Source: Anaerolineales bacterium (GTDB lineage: Bacteria > Chloroflexota > Anaerolineae > Anaerolineales > UBA11858). From it: 51,533 nt of DNA. The position numbers and the translations under genes are program-made. Shown here in pieces: positions 9,250 through 17,891 of the stretch. Every line of letters starts with the position of its first letter. The first letter of the stretch is position 1. A model generated the notes under the pieces. It worked only from the letters and a program-made list of their open reading frames with translations. It did not search any database and was not told the origin of the DNA. The stretch spans positions 1 to 51,533 of the forward strand of contig JANTFT010000012.1 of assembly GCA_024763275.1 (NCBI GenBank), written 5' to 3'.

Positions 9250-9356
9250 GCTGATTCCCTGCCGGACCTGGAGACCTCATTGTCAGGGGATATAAAAACC
9301 CAGATGTCAGGGACTGACGGCATCCGAGTGGGCTCTGCCATTGTAGGGCTTACAGG

Positions 9357-9866
9357 ATGGAAGCTCCGGCAGTTAGACGTATCAGGAGAATACTTCTTAG
9401 ATCTATGATCGATGAAAGCAAACCGGCTCTCAAGCAAAGCTCCTCAGATAATCTCCCCTGGTTGTTAGCCGCATTCCTGGTCGCTTTACTGACTTTTACG
9501 GGATGGCATTTTTACAGATCCATCCAGGCCCTGCTGGACTTTCAGACCCTATCCTCTCTGGGGCTGGTGGTCTCTCCGCTCTACTTGGCAGGAAATGGTC
9601 TAGTCTGGGGAGCAGCCGGAGCTTTCCTGAGCTGGGTGATCTGGAAGCGAAAGCCCTGGTCCCCAACCGCAGGCACACTGCTGAGCTTTCTGTATATGAT
9701 CTACTTCTGGGCTGACCGGATGCTGTTCGCTCAGCCAGATGTTTTAATAAGACGCTGGCCGGTAAATCTGGTTCTTACCATCCTGGGACTGGGCGGGGCG
9801 CTGATTACTCTCAACCACAGCTCTAGTCGGAGATATTTCCAGAAAAATCCTGCTAAAATACCCTAA
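9357..9866 (+). CDS. Small four-helix membrane protein in the acyl-CoA operon
   Basis: The frame opens at ATG 9357 (169 residues); an internal ATG at 9405 (MIDESKPAL, 153 residues) is also possible, and neither has a well-placed ribosome binding site. The polypeptide has four hydrophobic helices, roughly residues 33-52, 65-92, 102-118 and 132-150, with a basic C-terminal end. It sits 12 bases before the carboxyltransferase gene, so it is probably co-transcribed. I do not recognise the family. Its position could hint at a membrane partner of the carboxylase, but this is only positional. Confidence 0.6.
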   Translation: MEAPAVRRIRRILLRSMIDESKPALKQSSSDNLPWLLAAFLVALLTFTGWHFYRSIQALLDFQTLSSLGLVVSPLYLAGNGLVWGAAGAFLSWVIWKRKPWSPTAGTLLSFLYMIYFWADRMLFAQPDVLIRRWPVNLVLTILGLGGALITLNHSSSRRYFQKNPAKIP

Positions 9867-9878
9867 CGGGGTGCACCC

Positions 9879-11438
9879 ATGACTGAAAAACCAACCAACC
9901 CAAAAATCCAGGAGCTGCGGGACAGAAAAGTCCTCAGCCTCCAGGGAGGCGGTCCAGAAAGGATCGAAAAGCAGCACCAGAAGGGCCGGCTCACAGCCCG
10001 GGAAAGATTGGACCTGCTGCTTGACAAAGGCTCCTACCGGGAGATCGACACTTTTGTGGAACACCGCAGTACTGATTTTGGCACAGATCAGCACAAAATA
10101 CCCGGGGATTCGGTTACCACCGGCTGGGGAACCATCAACAATCGGCTGGTGTATGTCTTTTCCCAGGACTTCACAGTATTCGGTGGCAGCCTGGGAGAAG
10201 TCCATGCTGAAAAGGTGGTCAAGGTGATGGACATGGCCCTCAAGAACGGGGCCCCGATCATCGGCATCAACGACTCCGGAGGTGCCCGCATCCAGGAAGG
10301 TGTGGTCTCCCTGGGGGGCTATGCCGATATTTTCCTGCGCAACACCCTGTGCTCTGGAGTCATCCCCCAGATCAGCGTGATCATGGGCCCCTGCGCGGGT
10401 GGCGCAGTTTATTCGCCCGCCATGACCGATTTTATCTTCATGGTGCGGGGTTCCTCTTTCATGTTCATCACCGGTCCGGAAGTTGTCAAGACGGTCACCC
10501 GTGAAGAGGTGGACTTTGAGGAACTGGGAGGCGCGGATGTGCACGCTGAAAAATCCGGGGTCTGCCACATTGCCGCTGACACAGAGGCCAACACCCTGTT
10601 CCTGGTCCGTAAACTGCTATCCTACCTGCCCCAGAACAATCTGGAAGACCCTCCCTTCCAGCCCACGGATGACAGCCTTCTGCGCCGGGAGCCAGAGCTT
10701 GACAGCATCATTCCGGAAGACCCTTCCAAGCCCTACAACATCAAGAAAGTCATCTCCCTGCTGGTGGACGAGGGGGAGTTCTTCGAGATCCAGGAGGCTT
10801 ACGCCCCCAACATCGTGGTGGGATTTGCCCGCCTGGGCGGCCACTCAGTAGGCATTGTTGCCAACCAGCCGGCCCACCTGGCCGGCGTGCTGGACATCAA
10901 CTCCTCTGAGAAAGCCGGCCGCTTCGTGCGCTTCTGCGATTCATTTAACATCCCCCTGCTGACCTTCGTGGATGTGCCGGGATTCCTGCCCGGCTTGGAG
11001 CAGGAGCACGGCGGTATCATCCGCTCTGGAGCCAAGCTGTTATATGCCTTCTGCGAGGCAACCGTTCCCAAGATCACCCTGATCACCCGCAAAGCCTACG
11101 GCGGCGCTTACGACGTGATGAGCAGCAAACATATCCGGGGTGATATCAACCTGGCCTGGCCCAGCGCGGAGATCGCGGTCATGGGTCCGGAAGGCGCGGT
11201 GAACATCATCTTCCGCAAGGAGCTGTCCAAAGCCAAAGATCCGGACAAACGCCGGGCCGAGCTGGTGGCGGAATACCGGGAAAAATTCGCCAACCCCTAT
11301 ATCGCTGCCTCACGAGGCTATATTGACGATGTGATCGAGCCCAGCAGCACCCGGGCCACCCTGATCAATGCCCTGGAAATGCTGAGAAACAAACGTGATT
11401 CCAACCCCGGCAAAAAACACGGCAACATTCCCCTCTAA
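9879..11438 (+). CDS. pccB: Acyl-CoA carboxylase carboxyltransferase subunit, probably propionyl-CoA type
   Basis: The 519-residue product is a full-length PccB/MmdA-type carboxyltransferase with both crotonase-fold halves. The N-half has GGARIQEGV and [12 protein letters not shown]. The C-half has [10 protein letters not shown] and [10 protein letters not shown]. These subunits move CO2 from carboxybiotin to an acyl-CoA. In characterised actinobacterial enzymes the residue after GGAY separates propionyl-CoA (Asp) from acetyl-CoA (Ile) users; Asp here favours propionyl-CoA. Biotin carboxylase and carrier genes follow within 10-12 bases, so the soluble carboxylase complex is complete. Running as a methylmalonyl-CoA decarboxylase is less likely because no decarboxylase membrane subunit is seen. 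Confidence 0.88.
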   Translation: MTEKPTNPKIQELRDRKVLSLQGGGPERIEKQHQKGRLTARERLDLLLDKGSYREIDTFVEHRSTDFGTDQHKIPGDSVTTGWGTINNRLVYVFSQDFTVFGGSLGEVHAEKVVKVMDMALKNGAPIIGINDSGGARIQEGVVSLGGYADIFLRNTLCSGVIPQISVIMGPCAGGAVYSPAMTDFIFMVRGSSFMFITGPEVVKTVTREEVDFEELGGADVHAEKSGVCHIAADTEANTLFLVRKLLSYLPQNNLEDPPFQPTDDSLLRREPELDSIIPEDPSKPYNIKKVISLLVDEGEFFEIQEAYAPNIVVGFARLGGHSVGIVANQPAHLAGVLDINSSEKAGRFVRFCDSFNIPLLTFVDVPGFLPGLEQEHGGIIRSGAKLLYAFCEATVPKITLITRKAYGGAYDVMSSKHIRGDINLAWPSAEIAVMGPEGAVNIIFRKELSKAKDPDKRRAELVAEYREKFANPYIAASRGYIDDVIEPSSTRATLINALEMLRNKRDSNPGKKHGNIPL

Positions 11439-11446
11439 CAGCTAAT

Positions 11447-12961
11447 ATGTTCAAAAAGATTTTAATCGCCAATCGAGGGGAAATCGCGGTCAGGGTCATC
11501 CGCAGCTGCCGGGAGCTGGATATCCCCACCGCGGCCGTCTATTCTGATGCGGACCGGCATAGCCTGCATGTCCGCTACGCGGATGAAGCCTATTACCTGG
11601 GCCCCTCCAAAGCCAGCGATTCCTACCTGCGGGGAGACAAGATCATTGAGATAGCCCTGGAATGCGGCGCGGATGCCATCCACCCGGGATACGGCTTCCT
11701 GGCTGAACGGGCGGATTTCTCCCAGGCCTGCCAGGAAAGCGGGATCACCTTCATTGGCCCCAAGCCGTCAGCGATTGCCGCCATGGGAGACAAACAGGTC
11801 GCCCGCAATACAGTCTCTGAAGCCGGTGTGCCGGTTGTGCTAGGTACAGAAGGCCAGGGAGACCTGACCGACGAGGAACTGCTGAAGATCGCCCCGGAAA
11901 TCGGCTTTCCGCTGCTGATCAAACCCAGCGCGGGGGGCGGAGGCAAAGGCATGCGCGAGGTCCGCAATCTGGAAGAAATGCCTGGGCTGCTGACTGCTTC
12001 CCGGAGAGAAGCGGAAGCCTCCTTCGGTGACGGCAACATCTACCTGGAAAAACTCATCCAGGGAGCCCGCCATATTGAGATCCAGATCCTGGCTGACCAG
12101 CATGGAAACGTCATCCATCTGGGAGAGCGGGAATGTTCAATCCAGCGGCGCCACCAGAAACTGCTCGAGGAAGCGCCCTCCCCCTTCATCGGGGAAAATC
12201 AGGAACTGCGCGAGGCCATGGGTGCTGTGGCCGTGCAGGCTGCCCGGGCAGTGGATTACCTCAACGCCGGCACGATCGAATTCCTAGTCGATGAGGACAG
12301 GAACTACTACTTCCTGGAGATGAACACTCGCCTGCAGGTGGAGCACCCGGTCACTGAAGCGGTCACAGGTATTGACATCATCAAAGAGCAGATCCGTATC
12401 GCGGCGGGACAGCCCCTGCGGTTGAAGCAAGAAGATATCGTTTTGAAAGGTTGGGCCATGGAATGCCGCATTAACGCCGAAGACCCCTTCAAGGGGTTTA
12501 TGCCCTCCACGGGCACAATCACCCAATCCCTTTTACCGGCCGGGCCGGGCATAAGGGTCGATTCCGGGGTATATTCCGGCTTCGAGATCTCACCCTATTA
12601 CGATGCCCTGATCGCCAAGTTGATTGTGCACGAAGAGACAAGGAATGAGACCATTACCCGTATGAAACGAGCACTGGAAGAATACCGGGTGATTGGCGTC
12701 CGCACCAATATCCCCTTCCATCTGGCCCTGCTGGAAGATCCGGAATTCCTGGCCGGTGACTTTGACACCCAGTTCATCAAGGACGACGTTCCTCCTTTCA
12801 GCGGAGGTCAGGACAACCAGTCCCTGCCTGAGGTCGCAGCCCTGGCAGCTGTACTGGCCGCTCATCAAAAAACCCAGAGCTCAGCGGTCCTGATCCAGGG
12901 CGGCAGGCAGGCTACCAGCAATTGGAAGTGGTTGGGCCGCTGGGAGAGAACCACTAAATAA
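11447..12961 (+). CDS. accC: Biotin carboxylase subunit of acyl-CoA carboxylase
   Basis: ATG 11447 lies 8 bases after the carboxyltransferase stop. The 504-residue product is an ATP-grasp biotin carboxylase, using ATP and bicarbonate to carboxylate biotin. It begins MFKKILIANRGEIAVRV, and has the glycine-rich KPSAGGGGKGMR ATP lid, HIEIQILADQHGN, the ERECSIQRRHQK substrate region and MNTRLQVEHPVTE. It is about 50 residues longer than E. coli AccC, with a variable C-terminal part after residue 450, as in dedicated propionyl/methylcrotonyl-CoA carboxylases. No biotin-carrier domain is fused; a separate carrier gene follows. Confidence 0.93.
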   Translation: MFKKILIANRGEIAVRVIRSCRELDIPTAAVYSDADRHSLHVRYADEAYYLGPSKASDSYLRGDKIIEIALECGADAIHPGYGFLAERADFSQACQESGITFIGPKPSAIAAMGDKQVARNTVSEAGVPVVLGTEGQGDLTDEELLKIAPEIGFPLLIKPSAGGGGKGMREVRNLEEMPGLLTASRREAEASFGDGNIYLEKLIQGARHIEIQILADQHGNVIHLGERECSIQRRHQKLLEEAPSPFIGENQELREAMGAVAVQAARAVDYLNAGTIEFLVDEDRNYYFLEMNTRLQVEHPVTEAVTGIDIIKEQIRIAAGQPLRLKQEDIVLKGWAMECRINAEDPFKGFMPSTGTITQSLLPAGPGIRVDSGVYSGFEISPYYDALIAKLIVHEETRNETITRMKRALEEYRVIGVRTNIPFHLALLEDPEFLAGDFDTQFIKDDVPPFSGGQDNQSLPEVAALAAVLAAHQKTQSSAVLIQGGRQATSNWKWLGRWERTTK

Positions 12962-12971
12962 CATTGATTCT

Positions 12972-13469
12972 ATGAAATACTACGCCAGCATCGGGGAAAA
13001 AGAATACGAAATTGAGATTCTCTCGGAAACGCAGGTACTGATCGATGGGGTTCCGCACGAGATCGATCTCAAGGTCCTCCGCCAGTGCCAGTCTCTTTCG
13101 CTGCTGGTTGACGGCAGATCCTACGATATCAATATCTATCAGGATAACGGTGATTGGGATGTGCTGCTGCGCGGCAGACAGTTCTCGGTAGAAATAGATG
13201 ATGAGCGAGAGCGCCGACTGCGCCTGGCGGCCGGGCAGGTTGCCCGTCCCACAGGGAGATATGTCCTCACAGCCCCCATGCCGGGGCTGGTGATCGACAT
13301 CCCGGTTGGGGAGGGTGACCAGGTGAGTAAAGGGGATGTGCTGCTGATCCTGGAATCCATGAAAATGCAGAACGAACTCACCGCTCCCAGAGATGGCACG
13401 GTAACACGCATTGAAACCAAAGTGAACGACAATGTCGAACGCAAGCAGGATTTACTGGTCCTGGAATGA
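12972..13469 (+). CDS. Biotin carboxyl carrier protein of acyl-CoA carboxylase
   Basis: The 165-residue product ends in a lipoyl/biotinyl domain with the biotinylation motif ESMKM; Lys131 is the expected biotin site, 34 residues from the C-terminus as usual. The first ~85 residues form a separate beta-rich domain (KYYASIGEKEYEIEILS...), as in carriers split from actinobacterial or mitochondrial PCC alpha chains. It starts 10 bases after the biotin carboxylase stop and is the last gene of the operon; a hairpin follows. Confidence 0.9.
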   Translation: MKYYASIGEKEYEIEILSETQVLIDGVPHEIDLKVLRQCQSLSLLVDGRSYDINIYQDNGDWDVLLRGRQFSVEIDDERERRLRLAAGQVARPTGRYVLTAPMPGLVIDIPVGEGDQVSKGDVLLILESMKMQNELTAPRDGTVTRIETKVNDNVERKQDLLVLE

Positions 13470-13473
13470 GTAC

Positions 13474-13513
13474 GAGAATGACCGGACAGACCTCGACTTA
13501 GGTCAGCATTCTC
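13474..13513. terminator. Two-part hairpin after the carboxylase operon
   Basis: GAGAATG (13474-13480) pairs with CATTCTC (13507-13513), enclosing a smaller GACC/GGTC stem. No T-run follows, so this may be a weak or Rho-assisted terminator. Confidence 0.45.
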
Positions 13514-13683
13514 ATACTACCCTCCTCCCCCGGAGTAAAGAAAACGGACCGATGACACTCCCGGTCAGATCACCCCGACCACTCCATTCACCAGCATCGG
13601 TATGATCCGAGAACTTTGTCCCCTGAAATTCATGAAAACAAATATAGTACCCAGTGTAATCCACAACTTGGAAGGGAGCAGAA

Positions 13684-14715
13684 ATGACCTCAGTTCGCTG
13701 GGGATTATTATCCACCGCAAGAATCAACCGGCGTCTGATCCCGGCCATCCGGGCATCCAGACAGGGCAAAGTAGCTGCCATAGCCAGCCGTGATCTGGAA
13801 AAAGCCCGGGGCTATGCTGAAAAATGGAATATTCCTCACGCCTTCGGCAGCTACCAGGAGATGCTCGACAGCGGGGAAGTTGATACAGTGTATATCAGTC
13901 TTCCCAACCACCTCCATGCGAAGTGGACAGTAAAAGCTCTGGAGTCGGGAATCCACGTTTTATGTGAAAAACCCTTTGCCATCTCTCTGGAAGAGGTAGA
14001 TGCTGTCATAGCCGCCCGGGACAAAAGCGGAGCAGTTGTTGCAGAAGCTCTTATGTACCGGCACCATCCTCAGGCCAGGGTGGTTCGCGAATTTTTCCAG
14101 AGCGGGAAGCTGGGAGAGATAGCTGCCATGCGAGGGATATTCACTTTTACGCTGAGAGAAGATGGCCGCAGTCCAGATTCTCTGGATGTTCGTATGGTGC
14201 CGGAATTCGGTGGGGGCAGTCTGTGGGACGTGGGCATCTATCCACTCAGCTACTTCCAGTGCCTGCTGGGGACTCCGCCCAGGTGGGTTTCTGGCAGTCA
14301 GATCTCTGGACCTACCGGGGTCGATGAGGTTTTTAACGGCCAAATGGGTTACAGGACCCCCACTGGCAAAGAGGTTTTGGCTCAGCTTACCAGCTCCTTC
14401 AACGTTCCCAATCATACAGCCCTGGAGATCATCGGCAGGGATGGCCGCTTGACAGCCACCCGCCCTTTTAACAATATCGATCATCGGGCAGAGCTGATCT
14501 TCACTGATCGGAAAGGCCGCTCCAGAAAACTGAATATTCCCCAAAAACCTCTCTATCTGGGTGAGGTGGAGGACCTCCAGGCCGCCATCCTGGACGGGGA
14601 AAAACCCCTTATCAGCCTGAAGGAAACCAGAAACCACATCCTTACTGTCCTGGCGCTATATCGTTCAGCCAGGACCGGGCAGTTTGTTAATCTGGAAGAC
14701 TTTTCCCGGTTATAG
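13684..14715 (+). CDS. Gfo/Idh/MocA-family NAD(P)-dependent oxidoreductase
   Basis: ATG 13684 follows GAAGGGAG. The 343-residue protein has an N-terminal Rossmann fold, WGLLSTARINRRLIPAI, where the usual GxGxxG is replaced by G-L-L-S-T-A, as in the trans-1,2-dihydrobenzenediol dehydrogenase branch. The family's lysine motif EKPFA comes near residue 97, and the C-terminal alpha/beta substrate domain contains GGGSLWDVGIYPL. Members oxidise or reduce sugars, cyclitols or related ring alcohols. The substrate here is not readable. It stands alone between hairpins. Confidence 0.88.
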   Translation: MTSVRWGLLSTARINRRLIPAIRASRQGKVAAIASRDLEKARGYAEKWNIPHAFGSYQEMLDSGEVDTVYISLPNHLHAKWTVKALESGIHVLCEKPFAISLEEVDAVIAARDKSGAVVAEALMYRHHPQARVVREFFQSGKLGEIAAMRGIFTFTLREDGRSPDSLDVRMVPEFGGGSLWDVGIYPLSYFQCLLGTPPRWVSGSQISGPTGVDEVFNGQMGYRTPTGKEVLAQLTSSFNVPNHTALEIIGRDGRLTATRPFNNIDHRAELIFTDRKGRSRKLNIPQKPLYLGEVEDLQAAILDGEKPLISLKETRNHILTVLALYRSARTGQFVNLEDFSRL

Positions 14716-14952
14716 AGATAAAAAAACTGGGTGAATTATTAAAGACCGGAGAGACCCGGCCAATCCAAGACGGAGACTCTTTCCATCTGCCACGTCCCAC
14801 CCCCTTTGCTTGGATACTCAATCTCTGATCGAGAAGAAAGGAAAACCCCGCATAATGCAGATTGGAAATGCTGCCCTCCAGGCAAAGCAGAGCCACCGTC
14901 CAGATCTGCAGAGTGGAGGCAAAACCCTGAAACCGGACAAGCCGGATGGAGA

Positions 14953-15852
14953 TCAGGGTGTAAAGCGGACCTCTTTCTTCAGACAATCACCAGCCATGCC
15001 ATCTTCGGTACAGATCTTGATCTTGGTAGTGATATCGTGGCCTGTGGGATTATTATTGAAGACCATCAGCACATAAAAAGCTTCCCCGGGCGTAAGATCA
15101 ACTTGAGTGCCAGTCCAGGAACACCCGGTGAATTCCACAAAAGCATCTAATTGATTGATTTCCGGATTTGAACCACCCGTGTGGTCCACTGCTGAGGTTT
15201 TCCAGGATTCCAGAGTAAAGGAACCAATATTGTCAATTTGAAATACAAGCGCATAAGCTGGGCACGGTCCTAGCAGCTCCTTATAGGTCACTTTATAATT
15301 AAAACCCACAGTGGGAGTGGGAACCGGGGTGTAGATAGGTAGGGAATCATAGGGCCCGGAAGGGGTCGCGTATTTCCCCCACAGCCAGCAGAAAGAAGTC
15401 GGCTGGCCCGGCCTGCGGATGTACCAGTAATCCCCGGTTGGATCGCGAGCAATGGCTTCAGATTCATCTCCCTTCTGCATGGTCACCAGCCAGTCATAGA
15501 TCACACCCGGCCCTGTCCGGCAGTTGGTGTTCTCCGAGATCTGGATCATGGCGATGTCAGGAGTGGGCGTCAATGTCTGGGTGGGAGTGAGGGAAGGAGT
15601 AGCAGTGACCGGAGGGGAATAGGTATCTGTGGGAGGTTGATTCTGGGTGTCAACCCCAGAAGGCCCTCCAGCCTCCTGAGCTGCTATTGTTTCCGCGACG
15701 CTGGTTTCCACAAACCCGGGTGGTTTTTCTTCTTTAGCCGTCTGGCTGACCGGCAGATTACAAGCCAGACTGAGGATTATCAACAAACTGACGTAAACAA
15801 GGATTCTGGATGACGTCTTCGCAAAAAAGCTGGTTCTATCTTCCGGGCTCAT
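14953..15852 (-). CDS. Lipoprotein with Thr/Pro-rich linker and SH3-like domain
   Basis: ATG 15852 follows AAGGAGCT on the minus strand. The 299-residue product starts with a long signal ending in a good lipobox (LSLAC), so it is probably anchored outside the membrane. A linker rich in Thr, Pro and Ser follows (about residues 75-100). Next is an SH3b-like segment starting near NTNCRTGPGVIYDWL and including WYIRRPG, typical of extracytoplasmic bacterial SH3 domains. The C-terminal half is a beta-rich domain with paired Cys residues. This layout is common in Anaerolineae surface proteins. Ligand unknown. Confidence 0.8.
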   Translation of the reverse strand: MSPEDRTSFFAKTSSRILVYVSLLIILSLACNLPVSQTAKEEKPPGFVETSVAETIAAQEAGGPSGVDTQNQPPTDTYSPPVTATPSLTPTQTLTPTPDIAMIQISENTNCRTGPGVIYDWLVTMQKGDESEAIARDPTGDYWYIRRPGQPTSFCWLWGKYATPSGPYDSLPIYTPVPTPTVGFNYKVTYKELLGPCPAYALVFQIDNIGSFTLESWKTSAVDHTGGSNPEINQLDAFVEFTGCSWTGTQVDLTPGEAFYVLMVFNNNPTGHDITTKIKICTEDGMAGDCLKKEVRFTP

Positions 15853-15889
15853 GACAGCTCCTTACCAAATAGACCTATGACAACAAATC

Positions 15890-16150
15890 CTACAGTTCCT
15901 CCAAAGCCGCTTCCAGTGAATCAAAAAGCTCCTGAGGGAGTACGGCATAAGCCAATCCCATCCCATATATAAAAGCCTGCAGAGCATCCTTGTTTTCAGT
16001 TCTCAAAATAGGTTCATCACCACTGGATACCACGTAGCTATCACCGGCCATTTGCACAGACAACCCCCAATCCAGACGGTTTGCCAGCGCAATTCCACCT
16101 TCGAGCTTCCCTCCCGGGAAGTATCTGTCCAGCATCAGCAAGTCATTCAT
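15890..16150 (-). CDS. Small hypothetical protein
   Basis: I start it at ATG 16150 (MNDLLMLDRYFPGG), 7 bases after AGGAGG on the minus strand; an upstream in-frame TTG or ATG would overlap that site. The 86-residue product is acidic and soluble, with no motif I recognise. It lies between the SH3 lipoprotein and the AhpD-like gene and may be co-transcribed with them. Confidence 0.6.
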   Translation of the reverse strand: MNDLLMLDRYFPGGKLEGGIALANRLDWGLSVQMAGDSYVVSSGDEPILRTENKDALQAFIYGMGLAYAVLPQELFDSLEAALEEL

Positions 16151-16219
16151 GGCAGAACCTCCTGCTAACACTTACCCTGGAAGCTACCTGGTAATATTTT
16201 TAGCGGATCCCTTCAATAT

Positions 16220-16567
16220 CTATTGTACATCAAATTGCTTGAGGGCTTCCAGGGCTGCTGAACCATAGACCACTGCAGGGCCGCCACCCATCATAATCGC
16301 AACACCGATCGCATCTACGATTTCTTCCTTTGAAGCGCCGGCCTTAAGCACATCATGAACATGAAAAGCAATACAGCCATCACAGCGAACCACAATAGCA
16401 ATAGCCAGCGCGATCAGCTCTTTGGTCTTGGCATCAAGGGCGCTGTCGTTGCTGGCAGCCTTATGGAGCAAGCTGAACCCGGCCATGATCTCAGGATTCT
16501 CTCTGGCATAGGCATTCATCTCATTGTGCACCTGCTTGTAATGCTCGGGATAACTTTCCACTGCCAC
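16220..16567 (-). CDS. AhpD-like/carboxymuconolactone decarboxylase-family protein
   Basis: The likely start is GTG 16567, 6 bases after GGAGGTG. The 115-residue product is a single CMD domain with KTKELIALAIAIVVRCDGCIAFHVHD: the Cys-x2-Cys plus His motif of AhpD-type peroxidase or reductase proteins. The Gly-rich MMGGGPAVVYG stretch follows, as in small stand-alone members. These form oligomers and act in thiol-based redox reactions or decarboxylation; the redox CxxC favours the former here. Length is normal for a stand-alone CMD protein. Confidence 0.88.
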   Translation of the reverse strand: MAVESYPEHYKQVHNEMNAYARENPEIMAGFSLLHKAASNDSALDAKTKELIALAIAIVVRCDGCIAFHVHDVLKAGASKEEIVDAIGVAIMMGGGPAVVYGSAALEALKQFDVQ

Positions 16568-16693
16568 ACTTCACCTCCAGAATAGTTTGTGAATTTTTTA
16601 ACAATCACAGTATACACCCTGCCTCAAACGCAAAAAGCCTGTATTCCGGCCTTTATATAAAACGTTAATATTGTGATAATATTCACATCGCGT

Positions 16694-17212
16694 CTAGAGA
16701 CCTCGGAGGTACTTGAGAGGTTTTATTTCCCCAGAATCAACTGTTACCAGATCCCTGTAAGCACAGTAACTTGAAAATATCCAATCATCTGGTGAATCAA
16801 CCAGGCCAGATTGGACCGGATTCAGATGAATATAGCCGATAAGCTGCCATAAATAGCTGTCAGAATCAACGTGTTTTGCTTGAAAGGCTCCCTGAAATAA
16901 CGGGCCAACCCGATCATAGGCATTATTTATTGCCTTGGTATATGATACTGACAGCTTCATCATAGCTTTTGACACCTCGGAGGATTTAAAGACCTCCGAG
17001 GTATCTTTCACACCGATCAGCAAGTGATAATGGGTTGGCATCAAACAATAAGCAATTATGTTCATTATCGGCATAAGATACCTTTCTATATCAAAAAGAA
17101 AGTATCGGTAATTCTTTTCACTGAAATATATTGCTCCCCGGTTCACTCCCCGGTTGTAGAGATGATAGTATTCACCCTGATAAAATGGAGTAAGTCGACG
17201 CGGCATACACAC
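16694..17212 (-). CDS. REP-associated tyrosine transposase-like (Y1_Tnp) protein
   Basis: The 172-residue product matches single-domain HUH transposases of the IS200/RAYT type: it opens with a basic RRLTPFYQGEYYHLYNRGVNRG segment, has the HUH-type MPTHYHLLIG metal motif and the IHLNPVQSGLV C-terminal motif seen in RAYTs. No second ORF or partner is present, so this is probably a RAYT-like domesticated transposase rather than an active IS. The start (ATG 17212) is followed in frame by another Met. The gene carries short palindromes ACCTCsGAGGT inside and at its end (separate entries). Confidence 0.85.
   Translation of the reverse strand: MCMPRRLTPFYQGEYYHLYNRGVNRGAIYFSEKNYRYFLFDIERYLMPIMNIIAYCLMPTHYHLLIGVKDTSEVFKSSEVSKAMMKLSVSYTKAINNAYDRVGPLFQGAFQAKHVDSDSYLWQLIGYIHLNPVQSGLVDSPDDWIFSSYCAYRDLVTVDSGEIKPLKYLRGL
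16700..16710. repeat. Palindrome ACCTCGGAGGT at the 3' end of the transposase gene
   Basis: The 11-base sequence ACCTCGGAGGT (arms ACCTC/GAGGT) codes for the last residues of the transposase (YLRGL region). It is the same motif as in the internal inverted repeat at 16974-17002. Confidence 0.6.
16974..17002. repeat. Inverted repeat of the same palindrome inside the transposase gene
   Basis: ACCTCGGAGG (16974-16983) and its reverse complement CCTCCGAGGT (16993-17002) are separated by 9 bases. They encode the repeated Ser-Glu-Val pieces in DTSEVFKSSEVSK. Such in-gene copies suggest REP-like palindromes recognised by, or spread with, the transposase. Confidence 0.65.
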
Positions 17213-17299
17213 CCCCTATTAGAAAATTCCCGCCTATATTAATTTCGATTATACAAGGACCCTTTTTCCAAATCCATAGGCGAATCTCTTCTGTTGCAA

Positions 17300-17328
17300 T
17301 TGACAATTCTTCCTTTTCCCCTTAATAT
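17300..17328 (+). promoter_or_regulatory. Promoter of the PadR-family regulator
   Basis: A consensus -35 TTGACA (17300-17305) is followed after 17 bases by TAATAT (17323-17328), a fair -10. It lies about 70 bases upstream of the ATG at 17397. Confidence 0.6.
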
Positions 17329-17339
17329 GTAATTGCCCA

Positions 17340-17362
17340 TTATATCGTTTGCCGTTATATCG
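17340..17362. promoter_or_regulatory. Direct repeats, possible PadR operator
   Basis: TTATATCG occurs at 17340-17347 and again at 17355-17362, 15 bases apart, close to the expected transcription start. A degenerate third copy may follow at 17370. PadR proteins often repress their own promoter; this placement is consistent but unproven. Confidence 0.4.
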
Positions 17363-17396
17363 CCGACCGTCATAGTTATTAACACAGTAAGAACAG

Positions 17397-17744
17397 ATGA
17401 ACGACACTGACGTTCAACAACATCTCCCCCTAACAGAGGCCTCTTATTATATCCTCCTGGCTCTGGTTATCCCTAAACACGGTTATGCCGTGATGCAGGA
17501 AGTCAAAGAGATCAGCCAGGGAACCATTCATTTGGGTCCGGGCACAATTTATGGAGCTCTTGCTTCCCTGGAAGACAGCAAATTGATCTCCCTGGTTGGA
17601 CAAGAAGGGCGCAGAAAAATCTACCAGATCACAGAAACCGGGATCCGGGTACTGCTGGGGCAGGTCCAGAGAATGGAGGTCATGCTGCAAAGCGCGGCAA
17701 TGAATTTTGACTTGTGGCAGAAAAGAACCGCCGCGGAGGATTGA
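17397..17744 (+). CDS. PadR-family transcriptional regulator
   Basis: The 115-residue product is a winged-helix protein of PadR type: LTEASYYILLALVIPKHGYAVMQ, then LGPGTIYGALASLEDSKLISLV, the recognition-helix and wing segment, then a short C-terminal dimerisation helix. PadR proteins are homodimeric repressors, often of efflux or stress genes, relieved by small molecules. A promoter with direct repeats lies just upstream, consistent with self-control. No obvious target gene is adjacent; the next gene is typA, and the transposase upstream is divergent. Confidence 0.88.
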   Translation: MNDTDVQQHLPLTEASYYILLALVIPKHGYAVMQEVKEISQGTIHLGPGTIYGALASLEDSKLISLVGQEGRRKIYQITETGIRVLLGQVQRMEVMLQSAAMNFDLWQKRTAAED

Positions 17745-17846
17745 TATTACGAACGACCCGGCAACCAAACGAAAACGGTATTGGGCATAGTGCTCTATCC
17801 ATTTTCCATTTCATTTGGTAAACTAGAGCCATCGTATTGTGGGAAT

Positions 17847-17871
17847 CCGGCCAGGATCGGTCGGTTTTTTT
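17847..17871 (+). terminator. Intrinsic terminator hairpin just upstream of typA
   Basis: CCGGCC pairs with GGTCGG (one G-U) around loop AGGATC, followed by seven T. It ends about 20 bases before the TypA start codon. It may end the padR transcript or act as an attenuator in the typA leader. Confidence 0.65.
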
Positions 17872-17891
17872 ATGTTTCAAGAGTGAAGATC

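Noticed and set aside
14716-14952. Possible gene between the oxidoreductase and the SH3 lipoprotein
   Set aside because: Frames on both strands run through gene ends, without start signals; the genes converge here, so it is likely a terminator region.
17300-17362. CRISPR-like repeat
   Set aside because: Only two 8-base copies with no spacers; more likely an operator.
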